The position numbers were made by a program, and so were the translations under genes. Below are positions 37,140-47,469 of a stretch of DNA of 64,000 nt, piece by piece. Positions within the stretch are counted from its first letter, which is position 1. Each line of letters starts with the position of its first letter. Origin of the DNA: Candidatus Rokuibacteriota bacterium (GTDB taxonomy: Bacteria > Methylomirabilota > Methylomirabilia > Rokubacteriales > CSP1-6). Below the pieces are notes generated by a model, which had not been told where the DNA came from, did not search any database, and worked only from the letters and a program-made list of their open reading frames with translations. Location of the stretch: assembly GCA_003221695.1 (NCBI GenBank), contig QHSX01000056.1, forward strand, positions 1 through 64,000. Reading direction: 5' to 3'.

Positions 37140-37424
37140 GTGCCGGCCGTCGAGGACCGCCGGGCGGCGAAGATCCGCGAGAAGCTCGCCGACGGCAAGC
37201 TGCCGCGCGCGTTCCCGTCGGGCCCGCGCCCGGGGATCGACACGAATCCCCCGAGCGTCCGCCTCGTCATGGGCGCGCCGGAGGTCTGCTCGGGCTGCGA
37301 CGAGGCGATCCGCGCGGGCGAGCCCCGCTGGGAGTTCGAGTACGCCGCCACGCTCCGGGTGTGTTTTCACGAGACCTGCGAGCGTCTCTGGGAGGAGGCG
37401 CTCGGGCTCGACCAGGGCGAGTGA
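37140..37424 (+). CDS. Small protein with Cys-x2-Cys...His-x3-Cys metal-site candidate
   Basis: A 94-residue cytoplasmic protein. MGAPEVCSGCDEAIRAGEP and VCFHETCERLW provide Cys-x2-Cys and His-x3-Cys spaced about 28 residues apart, a plausible zinc ribbon. Start GTG 37140, 3 bases after pruA, so part of the same transcript. Convergent and nearly touching the hybrid kinase gene. Function unknown. Confidence 0.6.
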   Translation: MPAVEDRRAAKIREKLADGKLPRAFPSGPRPGIDTNPPSVRLVMGAPEVCSGCDEAIRAGEPRWEFEYAATLRVCFHETCERLWEEALGLDQGE

Positions 37425-37428
37425 GCCC

Positions 37429-39858
<2,430 letters not shown>

Positions 39859-39860
39859 GG

Positions 39861-40790
39861 TCACTCCTCGCTCGGGGTCAGCCGGACCCTGATCAGGTCG
39901 CTGCGGCGGCCGACGAGGTCGATCCGATGGTCCGTCCCGTTGCCGCCGATGAACCCATGGGTGAGGCCGTCGGGATGGGCGGCCAGGCGGAAGTGGTCGA
40001 ACTCGAATCGGGGGATCCGGACGAGGAACCTCCCGGTGCGCTGATCCACAGAGGCTGGGTCGACGCACTGCCAGAGTCGCGCATCCATGCCCTGGCGCTT
40101 CACCTCGTCCCCCACAACGTCGGGGTCCGCGTCCGGGTCGTAGTTGGCGCAGCTGCTGGCCCTCTCGGAGAGGGGGTACTGACCGATGAACGTGCGGAGC
40201 CATGTCGTCGTCACCCTCACCGTATCCAGACAGCCCCCGGTCGCGTCGAGTGACGTCGGGACGCACTGCTTGATGATGTTCTTGTTGGACACGGGGGCTT
40301 CACGGATCAGGTCGTAATCCAGCGTGAGCGTGACCTGTCCATCCCCGTTCGCATCGGTGACGAACGTCGCGCCCGGGTCGAAGCCGACGCCCGAGGTGAA
40401 CTGGTCGCCGAGGCGGGCCAGCGGCGAGACCGCGTTGCCGTCCAGGGGAAATCCGGGGCGCTTGGCGGCCGAGTCCAGTGGGACTTCAAAGCCTTTGTGC
40501 GGTAAGGGCCAGCGCAGGACGCCAAAGACCGTCCAGATCGTGTAGAGCGTGTTGGGATACGCGTGGCGAACGGAGAAGCGGACGCGCGTCTCCCCGCCAT
40601 CTGGCCTGAGCGTGATCCCCATCGTGGCCCTCGCGCCCGGCGGCGCGTTCTGCGTCGGGATGAAATGAATGACGTAGGCCTCGCGGGGCCCGCCACGCTC
40701 GGGCTCTGCCATGGCGCTTTCGGATTGCACCGCCAGCAGAGCGCCGAGCCCACACAGAATGACCACAAGCTTTCGAGGTGCCCAATTCAC
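39861..40790 (-). CDS. Exported protein, function unknown
   Basis: A 309-residue exported protein with a signal peptide (VVILCGLGALLAVQSESAMA). The body is beta-rich: VRFSVRHAYPNTLYTIWTVF, TFVTDANGDGQVTLTLDYDL and four or more Cys likely in disulfides (KQCVPT, GGCLDT, SSCANYD, LWQCVD). No known domain recognised. GTG 40790 with GGAGGG 8 bases before. It sits 2 bases before the hybrid kinase gene and so might report to it. Confidence 0.6.
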   Translation of the reverse strand: MNWAPRKLVVILCGLGALLAVQSESAMAEPERGGPREAYVIHFIPTQNAPPGARATMGITLRPDGGETRVRFSVRHAYPNTLYTIWTVFGVLRWPLPHKGFEVPLDSAAKRPGFPLDGNAVSPLARLGDQFTSGVGFDPGATFVTDANGDGQVTLTLDYDLIREAPVSNKNIIKQCVPTSLDATGGCLDTVRVTTTWLRTFIGQYPLSERASSCANYDPDADPDVVGDEVKRQGMDARLWQCVDPASVDQRTGRFLVRIPRFEFDHFRLAAHPDGLTHGFIGGNGTDHRIDLVGRRSDLIRVRLTPSEE

Positions 40791-40832
40791 TTTTCGTCCC
40801 TCCGGCGATGAGGCCTTACGCCTTGCTCGGGT

Positions 40833-41456
40833 CTAGCACCCCGTGGATCCCAGGCAGATCTCGAACTTCACCATCGGCTCGTCAAGCGCCCTCTCGTGGG
40901 CGCTCACGGGCTCCACCCCGCTCGCCTTGAGGCCGGTGAAACTCAGGTAGTACGGCGTGTTGCTGGGGTCATCAGGAAACGCGAACGGCAAGTGGAAGAT
41001 GCCCTTGAACGGGGAAGACATGCCGTCGATGCTCACTGTGCCGACGACGGTGCCGTACGGCTGCGGCGGCTTGAGTGCCAGGGCAGGAGAGAAGTCCATC
41101 TGACCGCTGAACCTGCCGCTGAGCACGCGAGCCTCAGGCCCGTCCACCGGGTTATCGCCCTGGACGACCACCGTGAGGTACCCGCCGAAGGTCCCCTTCC
41201 CCGTGGTGACCTCCACGCTGGACGTCCCGAGGCCGTTGAGGGTGCACGTCGTGGGCAAGGGGCAGAGCAGCGTGCCGGGGCGCGCCGTCCCCTTGATGGC
41301 GGCCCAAGCCTGCCGATACGTCCGTCCGTCCTTCTGGACGATCGACATGCTTTCGAACAACTCGTACATGGTGGCGTCGGCCGCGGCGGCCGGGCTGGGC
41401 CCGACCGCCACGGCGAGCAGGGAGAGCAGCAGGAGCACCGCGTTCCGTGCGTACAT
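40833..41456 (-). CDS. Exported protein, function unknown
   Basis: A 207-residue exported protein with signal peptide (AVLLLLSLLAVAVGPSPAAAA). Four Cys include CPLPTTC and the C-terminal CLGSTGC, likely disulfides. Beta-rich segments such as GYLTVVVQGDNPVDGPEARVLSGRFSGQMDFSP. ATG 41456 fits GAGGGG 7 bases before; ATG 41486 would overlap the upstream hydrolase stop. It lies just after the second alpha/beta hydrolase gene and may be its partner. Confidence 0.6.
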   Translation of the reverse strand: MYARNAVLLLLSLLAVAVGPSPAAAADATMYELFESMSIVQKDGRTYRQAWAAIKGTARPGTLLCPLPTTCTLNGLGTSSVEVTTGKGTFGGYLTVVVQGDNPVDGPEARVLSGRFSGQMDFSPALALKPPQPYGTVVGTVSIDGMSSPFKGIFHLPFAFPDDPSNTPYYLSFTGLKASGVEPVSAHERALDEPMVKFEICLGSTGC

Positions 41457-41482
41457 GATCCGACCCCTCAACCCTGGGATCC

Positions 41483-42718
41483 TCATGGCGCCAGGGCGCC
41501 GCCGACGGGCTTCACGCCGCGCTTGACCCAGTCCGCCAGCCGGAGGAAGGCGCTCGCCGTCTCGGCCGGGCTGAAGTTGCAGTGACCGTACCGGTTGTAG
41601 GACTGCTGCACGAGCTTCCTCGACGCCCCCGCCTTCGCGACAATCGCGGCCAGGCTCGCTTCATGGGAGAACGGCACGTCCGGGTCGAGCGTCGTGTGGA
41701 GGGTCAGGACGGGAATGTCCAGGGCCCCCTTGGGCTGGTAGTAGGCCTTGAGGTAGTTGAAGGCTTGCGTGCTTCCCGCGAACCGGTCGACACCGGCATT
41801 GAGTGCGGCGTCGAGGGTTTGGAGCCCCGTGCCCGTGTAGGTCGTGCTTCGGTTCTCGAAGGGCGAGGCGCCGCCCGTTCGCTCCAGCAGATCATTCGTC
41901 CCCAGAATGTTGTAGCCGAGCACCCGGAGGATCGAGTTGATCAGGGTCCCGTCGGTGAAGTCGCCCGTCCACGGCAGCTCGACCTGATCCACCGAGGCAA
42001 GGGCCACCGCCGCCGTCGGGTTTGCCAGGATCGCCCAGTAGATGGCCGGGACCAGCTCGCTCGAGTAGTTCAGCTCCTTCGGGACGTCGAGGACGTCCCC
42101 CGGGATCACTCCCGGATAGAAAAAGTCGAAGACGGCGCGCGTGTGGCCGACGTAGTCTGTCTGCTTGCGCCCTCCCCCCACGGGGCCGCACAGTGCGAGG
42201 GCACCGTCTATCACGCGCTCGCTCGAGCTGATCGTAACCAGTCCGAAGAGGGAGAGGCTGGTTTTGGTCTCGACCGCGTACTTCTCGACGAGCAGCATGG
42301 TGGTGAGCGCACCGAGCGACCGCCCGATGACGTAGGTCCGATCGGGCTTGTAGAAGTAGTGGGTGAAGAGCGGCCGCAGCTCACGCGTTCGCTGAGCGGC
42401 GTCGTTCACCGCCCACCCATTTTCGGAAAAGCTCGAATAGGCGACGCCGTAGCCCGCCTGCAGCAGGCGTTCACGGAGCTCCACGACCCACGGCGCGACG
42501 TCGTCCGGCGCGGCGTCCGGCAGGGCCACCGGCGCCGCAGGGTCGATGAAACCGTGGACGTAGACGACCAGGTCCCCGTTCCAGTTGTCGGGGAGGAACA
42601 GGGCGTACTGCGCGCCGGTCGTGCCGACGCCGACAACCTCCCGCGTGGCGAAGGCGACGCCACAGCTCGCGACGAGGATCAGCGCCAGGGCGGATACGGC
42701 GACAGATAGTTTCTTCAT
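41483..42718 (-). CDS. Secreted alpha/beta hydrolase (orphan esterase-like), copy 2
   Basis: A 411-residue exported protein paralogous to 5573-6865. Signal peptide with Cys near the lipobox position (LILVASCGVAFA), so it could be a lipoprotein. Nucleophile elbow GRSLGALTTM, core LVVYVHGFIDPAAPVALPDAAPDDVAPWVVELRE, GVIPGDVLDVP and the C-terminal RYGHCNFSPAET. Compared with copy 1 it has a short insertion after the elbow (KTSLSLFGLVTISSSER) and lacks the long tail. AAAGGAGAG precedes the ATG. Direct repeats upstream suggest regulated expression. Confidence 0.8.
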   Translation of the reverse strand: MKKLSVAVSALALILVASCGVAFATREVVGVGTTGAQYALFLPDNWNGDLVVYVHGFIDPAAPVALPDAAPDDVAPWVVELRERLLQAGYGVAYSSFSENGWAVNDAAQRTRELRPLFTHYFYKPDRTYVIGRSLGALTTMLLVEKYAVETKTSLSLFGLVTISSSERVIDGALALCGPVGGGRKQTDYVGHTRAVFDFFYPGVIPGDVLDVPKELNYSSELVPAIYWAILANPTAAVALASVDQVELPWTGDFTDGTLINSILRVLGYNILGTNDLLERTGGASPFENRSTTYTGTGLQTLDAALNAGVDRFAGSTQAFNYLKAYYQPKGALDIPVLTLHTTLDPDVPFSHEASLAAIVAKAGASRKLVQQSYNRYGHCNFSPAETASAFLRLADWVKRGVKPVGGALAP

Positions 42719-42743
42719 TCGGCTCTCCTTTGGTGTTCGCTGT

Positions 42744-42777
42744 CTCACGTTGACTTTCTTCCGCGCTCGCGTTGACT
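42744..42777 (-). promoter_or_regulatory. Direct repeat upstream of the second hydrolase gene
   Basis: CTCACGTTGACT at 42744-42755 and CTCGCGTTGACT at 42766-42777 differ at one base and are 22 bases apart, two helical turns. On the minus strand this reads AGTCAACGYGAG, 26 to 59 bases before the hydrolase ATG at 42718, a position fitting an activator or repressor site. Confidence 0.4.
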
Positions 42778-43029
42778 GCGCGCGCCGTTTCAGTGTGGCG
42801 TCGATCATCGCCGCGGCCCGCGCGGCGCGTCTACTGGACCTTGGGACTAGATCCGAGGTACGACGACGTTTCCGGAAGGCGAATGACGACCGCCTTGCTC
42901 AGAACCCGCCAGGCGCGGATCGAATGTGGACACCGAGCGCACGAAGATGGCCGCACGGCGCATTCGTGATCAGTGGTTAAAGGCCTGACAATTCTCGGTG
43001 GAGGCTTTACCGGAAACTACGGAATCCCG

Positions 43030-43045
43030 TGGCACTTCGCTTGCT
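43030..43045 (+). promoter_or_regulatory. Consensus sigma-54 promoter before a LuxR-type response regulator
   Basis: TGGCAC (43030-43035) and TTGCT (43041-43045): GG and GC are exactly 10 bases apart and both blocks match the -24/-12 consensus. Predicted transcription start near 43056, giving about a 100-base leader to the ATG at 43157. The 438-base stretch 42719-43156 contains no gene; an in-frame start at 42998 would run through this promoter. Confidence 0.6.
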
Positions 43046-43156
43046 TGGAAAACTAGCGCGGCGCGGCCGTCAGGATTGCGCGGAGGGGAACACAGTGCGA
43101 CCAGCGACAGGGCGATGATCAGAACTTCTGCCAGCGAGGTCGGATCCAACGGGGCC

Positions 43157-43888
43157 ATGAGGGCGAATCACAGGACGCTCTCACGGTCGATCGCGGAAAC
43201 ACGCGCGGCGGTCCCCGTCGAGACCGTTCTGGTGCGCCCGGCCGACGTGCTCATCGCGAGCGCCGACCGGGCCCTGCGAAGACGGCTCGCCCAGAGCCTG
43301 GCAAGCGAGCGCGGCCTCCGGCGACTCCGCGAGGCCGGCGACCGTGCCGAGATCGAACGGCTCATCCCCGAGCTCACCCCGGCGGTTTTTCTGCTCGACC
43401 ACCCGATCCCCGGATATGCCGGGCTCGAGAGCCTCCAGACGATCCGGGCCCTGAGTCCCACGACGCGAACGGTCCTGCTGGTCGCCCGGCCCGACGACGC
43501 GGACGCCGTCGCGGCTCTGAAGCAAGGCGCGAGCGGCTACTGTTCCCGCCAGAGCGAGCCCACGCTCTTGCGCAGAGCCCTCCAGCGGGTACGCGCCGGA
43601 GAGATCTGGGTCGGACGGAGCGTCACCGGGCACCTCCTGGAGGAGCTCGCCGCGCTCTCGCAGCGTCGCGGCCCGGAGACGTCCCAGCGACTCCGGCGTC
43701 TCACCGCTCGGGAACGTGAGCTCGTCGCCATCGTCGCGGCCGGCGCCAGCAACAAGGAGATCGCCGACCGCCTGTCCATCGCCGAGCGAACCGTCAAGGC
43801 CCATCTGACCAGCATCTTTGCGAAGCTCGGGGTGTCGAGCCGCCTCCACCTGGCGGTGTACGCGCTGGAGGCGCACGCTCCCGCCTAG
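43157..43888 (+). CDS. LuxR/NarL-family response regulator
   Basis: About 243 residues. The receiver (DVLIASADRALRRRLAQSL) has an Asp in VFLLDHPIPGYAGLESLQ at the phosphoacceptor place and Lys in AALKQGASGYCSRQ, but the usual N-terminal acidic pair is replaced (ASADRAL), so phosphorylation is uncertain. The C-terminal HTH is intact: RLTARERELVAIVAAGASNKEIADRLSIAERTVKAHLTSIFAKLG. The start is set at ATG 43157, after the sigma-54 promoter. Followed by a related truncated regulator. Confidence 0.85.
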   Translation: MRANHRTLSRSIAETRAAVPVETVLVRPADVLIASADRALRRRLAQSLASERGLRRLREAGDRAEIERLIPELTPAVFLLDHPIPGYAGLESLQTIRALSPTTRTVLLVARPDDADAVAALKQGASGYCSRQSEPTLLRRALQRVRAGEIWVGRSVTGHLLEELAALSQRRGPETSQRLRRLTARERELVAIVAAGASNKEIADRLSIAERTVKAHLTSIFAKLGVSSRLHLAVYALEAHAPA

Positions 43889-43951
43889 AAGAAGGTCGGA
43901 CAGACCAAAGTCCAATAGACCGCCGCCACAGCTCCTGGTAACTCTTGGGCG

Positions 43952-44449
43952 ATGACGCCTATCACCGTGGTCGTTGCCGGAGAGCCTCGAGACCGAGTCC
44001 TCTGGCGGAGACTCCTGGAGCCCGCTGGCGGGATCTCGGTCGTCGCCGACGTCGAAGCCGGCCAGGCCGCTTGGGCCGTGGTCGCGCGGCTCCGGCCCCG
44101 TGTGCTGCTCCTCGACCTCAGGCGACCCCGGCTCGACGTGCTGGCCGTCTTGCGGCGCATCCGGCTCGGAAGGCCCGGCACCCGAGTGATCTTGCTCACG
44201 AGCCGCAGCACACCCATCGCGTTGATCCTCGAAGGCTTGCGGCGGGGCGCGCGGGGCTACCTGGACCGTGCGGCCCTTCGCGCGTTCCTCCCGAAGGCCG
44301 TGCGTGCCGTCGACTCTGGCGAGGCGTGGGTGGAGCGGCGGATGGTGTCGCGAATCCTGGATCAGCTCGTTCGCCTGGGGGCGAGTGGGCTCAGTGCCGG
44401 ATCGCCCCGGTCTCCGCATATGGCGGCGCGTAGATCACAAGCACCTTGA
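43952..44449 (+). CDS. NarL-type receiver without DNA-binding domain (truncated response regulator)
   Basis: A 165-residue protein made of a receiver only: ITVVVAGEPRDRVLWRRLL, candidate phosphoacceptor in RVLLLDLRRPRLDVLAVLRRI, Thr/Ser in ILLTSRST and GLRRGARGYLDRAAL. The segment VDSGEAWVERRMVSRILDQLVRL is the linker that normally leads into a LuxR HTH, but the chain then ends with about 25 unrelated residues and runs 59 bases into the convergent cupin gene. Probably lost its HTH by rearrangement; it could still act as a decoy or partner of the preceding regulator. Confidence 0.7.
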   Translation: MTPITVVVAGEPRDRVLWRRLLEPAGGISVVADVEAGQAAWAVVARLRPRVLLLDLRRPRLDVLAVLRRIRLGRPGTRVILLTSRSTPIALILEGLRRGARGYLDRAALRAFLPKAVRAVDSGEAWVERRMVSRILDQLVRLGASGLSAGSPRSPHMAARRSQAP

Positions 44450-44771
44450 CGGGCTCGTCGCTGATCGTCGTGAAGACGTGCGGCACGCCCGCCGGAAAGA
44501 ACACGGCGTCGCCCGGCCCGACCTCGTCGACGTAGTCGCCTCCGACCTCGACGCGCGCCCGCCCTGCGAGCACGTAACAGGCCTGCTCGATCCCGGGATG
44601 GGAGTGCTTGAGCGCGCCTCCCCCTTTGGCGACGACGCCGAGGACGACTTCGAGGTTGCGGGCGCCGACGTTCTCGCGGCCGACGAGGCGCCGGTTCACC
44701 GTGTCCGCGTGGTTGAGCGGGGAGTAGGGCATGACCGTATCCTGTCGGACGACGTACGCGCTTCGACTCAT
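44391..44771 (-). CDS. Cupin-domain protein
   Basis: A 126-residue single cupin. Motif 1 ALKHSHPGIEQACYVLAGRARVEVG and motif 2 PGDAVFFPAGVPHVFTT carry the metal ligands His, His, Glu and His. AGGAGGAG precedes the ATG. Located just before dUTPase on the same strand. Substrate unknown; small cupins of this type bind or oxidise small acids. Confidence 0.88.
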   Translation of the reverse strand: MSRSAYVVRQDTVMPYSPLNHADTVNRRLVGRENVGARNLEVVLGVVAKGGGALKHSHPGIEQACYVLAGRARVEVGGDYVDEVGPGDAVFFPAGVPHVFTTISDEPVKVLVIYAPPYAETGAIRH

Positions 44772-44791
44772 GGCGCTCTCCTCCTGAGGGA

Positions 44792-45226
44792 TCAGCAGCC
44801 GGTGGAGCCGAAGCCGGCCGCGCCGCGCTCGCTCGCGGGGAGCTCGTCCACGGGGACGGGCTCGGCGCGCTCGACGCGCTGGACGACGAGCTGGGCGACA
44901 CGCTCGCCGCGGCGGAGCGTCACCGTCGTCTCGGCGTCGTGGTTGACGAGCAACACCTTCAGCTCACCGCGGTAGCCCGCGTCGATCAGCCCGGGCGCGT
45001 TGAGGATCGTCACGCCGCGGCTCAGGGCGAGCCCCGAGCGCGGCAGGACGAAGCCGGCGTGCCCCGGGGGAATGGCGACGGCGAGGCCGGTCCCGACGAG
45101 GGCCCGGCCCCCCGGCGGGAGCGTGACGTCGTGCGCGGCGTGGAGGTCGAGCCCGGCGTCGCCTTCGCGAGCGTAGGTCGGCAGCGGGACCGCCGGGTCG
45201 AGCCGCTTCACGCCGACCCGGATCAC
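44792..45226 (-). CDS. dut: Deoxyuridine 5'-triphosphate nucleotidohydrolase
   Basis: dUTPase of 144 residues, normal for the trimeric enzyme; it hydrolyses dUTP to dUMP and pyrophosphate, keeping uracil out of DNA. All five motifs are present: [48 protein letters not shown] and the C-terminal GAAGFGSTG that closes the active site. GTG 45226 overlaps the quinone oxidoreductase stop (GTGA). Confidence 0.95.
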   Translation of the reverse strand: MIRVGVKRLDPAVPLPTYAREGDAGLDLHAAHDVTLPPGGRALVGTGLAVAIPPGHAGFVLPRSGLALSRGVTILNAPGLIDAGYRGELKVLLVNHDAETTVTLRRGERVAQLVVQRVERAEPVPVDELPASERGAAGFGSTGC

Positions 45227-46197
45227 GGGACGAGGACGACCTTGCCGTAGCTCTCGCGCGAGGCGATGGCGGCGAGCGCGCGGGTCGCCTCGCGCAGCGG
45301 GAACGTCTTCGAGACGACGGGCTTGAGCTGGCCGGCCTCGGCGAGCTTGAGGAGCTCGACCATCCAGCGGCGGACCAGCACGGGATCACGCTCACTGTAG
45401 AGCCCCCAGTGCACGCCGACGATGCTGACGTTCTTGAGGAGCACGCGGTTGGTGGCGACCTCGGCAATGCGGCCGCTCGTGAACCCGATGACGAGCAGGC
45501 GCCCCTCGAAGGCGATGCACCGGGTGGAGCCGTCGAAGACGTCGCCGCCGACGGGGTCGTAGATCACGTCCGCGCCGCGCCCGTCCGTCTCCTTCTTCAC
45601 GCGCTCGATCCACTCTTCCGTCCGGTAGTTGACGAGCACGTCGGCGCCCGCGGCGCGCGCGACCTCGAGCTTCTCGCGCGACCCCGCGGTGGCGATGACG
45701 CGTGCGCCGAGCGCTTTCGCGAGCTGCACGGCGGCGAGCCCGGCGCCGCCCGCGGCGCCGTGGACGAGCAGCGTCTCGCCCCGGCGGAGGGCGGCGCGGC
45801 GGACGAGGCCGCACCAGGCGGTCTGGTAGGCGAGGCCGAAGGCCGCGCCCGTCTCGAAGGTCATGAAGCCGGGCAAGGCGTAGGCGTGGTGCTGGTCCAC
45901 GACGACCTGCTCGGCGTACGCCCCCCAGTCCATCAGCGCGAAGACGCGCTCGCCGATCCCGACCTGCGTGACGCCGGCGCCCACGTCGCGGACGACGCCC
46001 GCCACCTCGGCGCCCGGGCTGAAGGGCAGCGGTGGCTTCTTCTGATACTTGCCCTGGACGATCAGGATGTCCGGGAAGTTGCAGCCGATCGCCTTGACGT
46101 CGATCAGCACCTGACCAGGCCGCGGCGCCGGTGGAAAGACCTCCGTGTACTCGAGCATCGCCGGCTCGCCCCACATGCGCGCCACAACCGCTTTCAT
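45223..46197 (-). CDS. Zinc-independent NADPH:quinone oxidoreductase-like MDR protein
   Basis: A 324-residue MDR protein, paralogous to 2786-3769: [35 protein letters not shown], nucleotide-binding [33 protein letters not shown]. No structural zinc cysteines. GAGGAG 7 bases before the ATG. Upstream of dut with translational overlap and divergent from the CoA-transferase gene; may act in CoA-dependent degradation, for example as an enoyl-CoA or quinone reductase. Confidence 0.9.
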   Translation of the reverse strand: MKAVVARMWGEPAMLEYTEVFPPAPRPGQVLIDVKAIGCNFPDILIVQGKYQKKPPLPFSPGAEVAGVVRDVGAGVTQVGIGERVFALMDWGAYAEQVVVDQHHAYALPGFMTFETGAAFGLAYQTAWCGLVRRAALRRGETLLVHGAAGGAGLAAVQLAKALGARVIATAGSREKLEVARAAGADVLVNYRTEEWIERVKKETDGRGADVIYDPVGGDVFDGSTRCIAFEGRLLVIGFTSGRIAEVATNRVLLKNVSIVGVHWGLYSERDPVLVRRWMVELLKLAEAGQLKPVVSKTFPLREATRALAAIASRESYGKVVLVP

Positions 46198-46248
46198 GGC
46201 CGTCTCCTCGCTCGCCGGTCGACTCGATCCTAGCACGGCCGGGGTAAG

Positions 46249-47469
46249 ATGACCGGCGTGACCGACTCCGCCATGCCCCTCGACGGCGTCACCGTGCTCG
46301 ACCTCGCGACGTTTCTCGCCGCGCCGCTCTGCGCGACGTTCCTCGGCGAGTTCGGCGCCGACGTCATCAAGGTCGAGCAGCCCGGCGTCGGCGACGATCT
46401 CCGCCGCCTCGGCCCCTCCGCCGACGCGTCCGGCAGCTCCTACTGGTGGTTCGTCGAGGCGCGCAACAAGAAGTCCATCACGTGCAACCTTCGCGATCCC
46501 GAGGGGCAGGGGCTGATCCGCCGCCTCGTCGCGTCGACCGACGTCGTGACGGAGAACTTCCGGCCGGGCACGCTCGAGGGCTGGAACCTCGGGTGGAGCG
46601 AGCTCTCCCGCGTGCGGCCTTCGCTCGTCATGGTGAGGATCTCGGCGTTCGGCCAGACGGGCCCCCGTCGCGCGCGGCCGGGGTTCGGGCGGATCGCCGC
46701 CGCGGTCGGCGGCCTCTCGTACGTCTCGGGCTATCCCGATCGGCCGCCCGTCACGCCGGGGACGCCGACCGTCCCGGACTACCTCGCGGGCGTCTTCGGC
46801 GCCCTCGGCGCGCTCCTGGCGCTCCGCCACGCGGACCGGACCGGCCAGGGGCAGGTGGTGGACCTCGGGCTCTACGAGCCGGTGCTCCGCATCCTCGACG
46901 ACGTGATCGCCGTGCACGGCGCGACCGGGCGCGTGCGCGAGCGGATCGGCTCCGGCACCGAGAGCGTGGTGCCCCACAACCACTACCGGTGCCGCGACGG
47001 ACGGTGGATCGCGATCGCCTGCACCAACGACCGCATGTTCGAGCGGCTCCTCCAGGCGCTCGGCCGGCCGGAGCTCAAGGGCGACGCGCGCATGGCTTCG
47101 GCGCGCGCGCGTCTCGAGCACCGGGAGCTGGTCGACGGCCTCGTGGCCGACTGGGTCGGGGAGCGCGACGCCGCCGAGGCGCTCCGGGTCCTCGAGGCGT
47201 GCGAGGTCCCGTCGTCGTTGGTGGCGAGCGTCCGTGACCTCTTCGAGGACCCGCAGGTGCGCGCGCGCGAGAACATTCTGCGGCTCGCCGCGCCGTGGGT
47301 CGGCGCGCTGACGATGCCCGGGGTGGTGCCGCGCCTCACGTTGACGCCCGGTCGGGTCGAGCGCGTGGGGCCGACCGCGCCCGGCGAGCACAACGAGGAG
47401 ATCTACGGGGGACGGCTCGGGCTCTCGGGGGCGGAGCTCGCGCGCCTGAGGGCGCGCGGCGTCATCTGA
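46249..47469 (+). CDS. CaiB/BaiF family CoA-transferase (class III)
   Basis: A 406-residue class III CoA-transferase, expected to move CoA between organic acids. N-terminus GVTVLDLATFLAAPLCATFLGEFGADVIKVEQP is typical; RNKKSITCNLRDPEGQGLIRRLV and the catalytic Asp in VPDYLAGVFGALGALLALRHAD (near residue 175) are present. ATG 46249 (46273 alternative). It convergently overlaps the protease gene by 8 bases. Confidence 0.93.
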   Translation: MTGVTDSAMPLDGVTVLDLATFLAAPLCATFLGEFGADVIKVEQPGVGDDLRRLGPSADASGSSYWWFVEARNKKSITCNLRDPEGQGLIRRLVASTDVVTENFRPGTLEGWNLGWSELSRVRPSLVMVRISAFGQTGPRRARPGFGRIAAAVGGLSYVSGYPDRPPVTPGTPTVPDYLAGVFGALGALLALRHADRTGQGQVVDLGLYEPVLRILDDVIAVHGATGRVRERIGSGTESVVPHNHYRCRDGRWIAIACTNDRMFERLLQALGRPELKGDARMASARARLEHRELVDGLVADWVGERDAAEALRVLEACEVPSSLVASVRDLFEDPQVRARENILRLAAPWVGALTMPGVVPRLTLTPGRVERVGPTAPGEHNEEIYGGRLGLSGAELARLRARGVI

